Assembly (NCBI GenBank): GCA_905215125.1
Contig: CAJMOV010000024.1
Span: 1-13,937, forward strand
From: an uncultured bacterium
GTDB taxonomy: Bacteria; Bacillota; Clostridia; Oscillospirales; Butyricicoccaceae
Length of the DNA stretch: 13,937 nucleotides
Reading direction: 5' to 3'
Position 1 is the stretch's first letter, and the number at the start of each line of letters is the position of its first letter. Both the position numbers and the translations under genes were made by a program. Shown piece by piece: positions 13,884-13,937 of the stretch. A model generated the notes under the pieces. That model was not told where the DNA came from, did not search any database, and saw nothing but the letters and a program-made list of their open reading frames with translations.

Positions 13884-13937
13884 TCATCCCTCATAGCCGA
13901 TTTCGGCCAACGAATTGAGAACGGCCGCAAAGTCCCA
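13884..13937 (-). CDS. C-terminal fragment, possibly a TIM-barrel sugar-phosphate isomerase/epimerase, ending early
   Basis: The minus strand entering at the right edge reads WDFAAVLNSLAEIGYEG and then TGA. The pattern 'vDfaavl.aL.eiGYdG' is typical of the last helix before the final strand in xylose-isomerase-like TIM-barrel proteins (sugar-phosphate isomerase/epimerase). In those proteins the Gly is usually followed by a Trp, Pro or Tyr and a strand such as 'wisvE', so the TGA falls where a Trp is common and seems premature. The gene may therefore be truncated, a pseudogene, or from a different family with a natural end here. Only 17 residues are visible, so the call is tentative. Confidence 0.35.
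   Translation of the reverse strand, partial: WDFAAVLNSLAEIGYEG

Overview
The window looks like chromosomal DNA of a fairly GC-rich member of the Firmicutes, most likely a Clostridia-type bacterium. The pointers are a cell-surface GH18 hydrolase with three SLH repeats, strong AGGAGG ribosome binding sites, lipoprotein-type peptide-binding proteins with Asn-rich linkers, and operon structure. The lineage is an inference from gene style, because no rRNA or other marker gene is present.

Left part, plus strand (1-2432): the C-terminal end of an MscS-type mechanosensitive channel, then a decayed NAD-dependent epimerase pseudogene (both termini recognisable, middle missing, frames broken), a terminator, and an intact GH18 spore-cortex-like or chitinase-like hydrolase with three SLH domains. 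A strong hairpin with U-rich flanks (2431-2485) lies between the converging plus-strand and minus-strand genes and probably serves both.

Right part, minus strand (13778 down to 2586): one large peptide-utilisation locus read right to left. It encodes two permeases (DppB, DppC), two ATPases (DppD, DppF), two tandem paralogous lipoprotein peptide-binding proteins, a cytoplasmic M14-type zinc carboxypeptidase, and two tandem amidohydrolase paralogues. The logic is capture (two binding proteins), import (BCDF) and intracellular breakdown (M14 peptidase plus amidohydrolase). The upstream amidohydrolase of the pair has lost the metal ligands that its downstream neighbour keeps, so the locus seems to encode an enzyme and pseudoenzyme pair translated with a 10-nt overlap.

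The locus is divided by RNA structures. There are intrinsic terminators after each binding-protein gene, a 10-bp palindrome before the peptidase gene, a 10-bp hairpin before the amidohydrolases, and a hairpin between the Shine-Dalgarno sequence and the ATG of dppB. These suggest graded expression of the parts. At the far right edge is the tail of another minus-strand reading frame resembling a TIM-barrel sugar-phosphate isomerase/epimerase, which stops abruptly. No tRNA, rRNA, CRISPR, insertion sequence or phage gene is visible.
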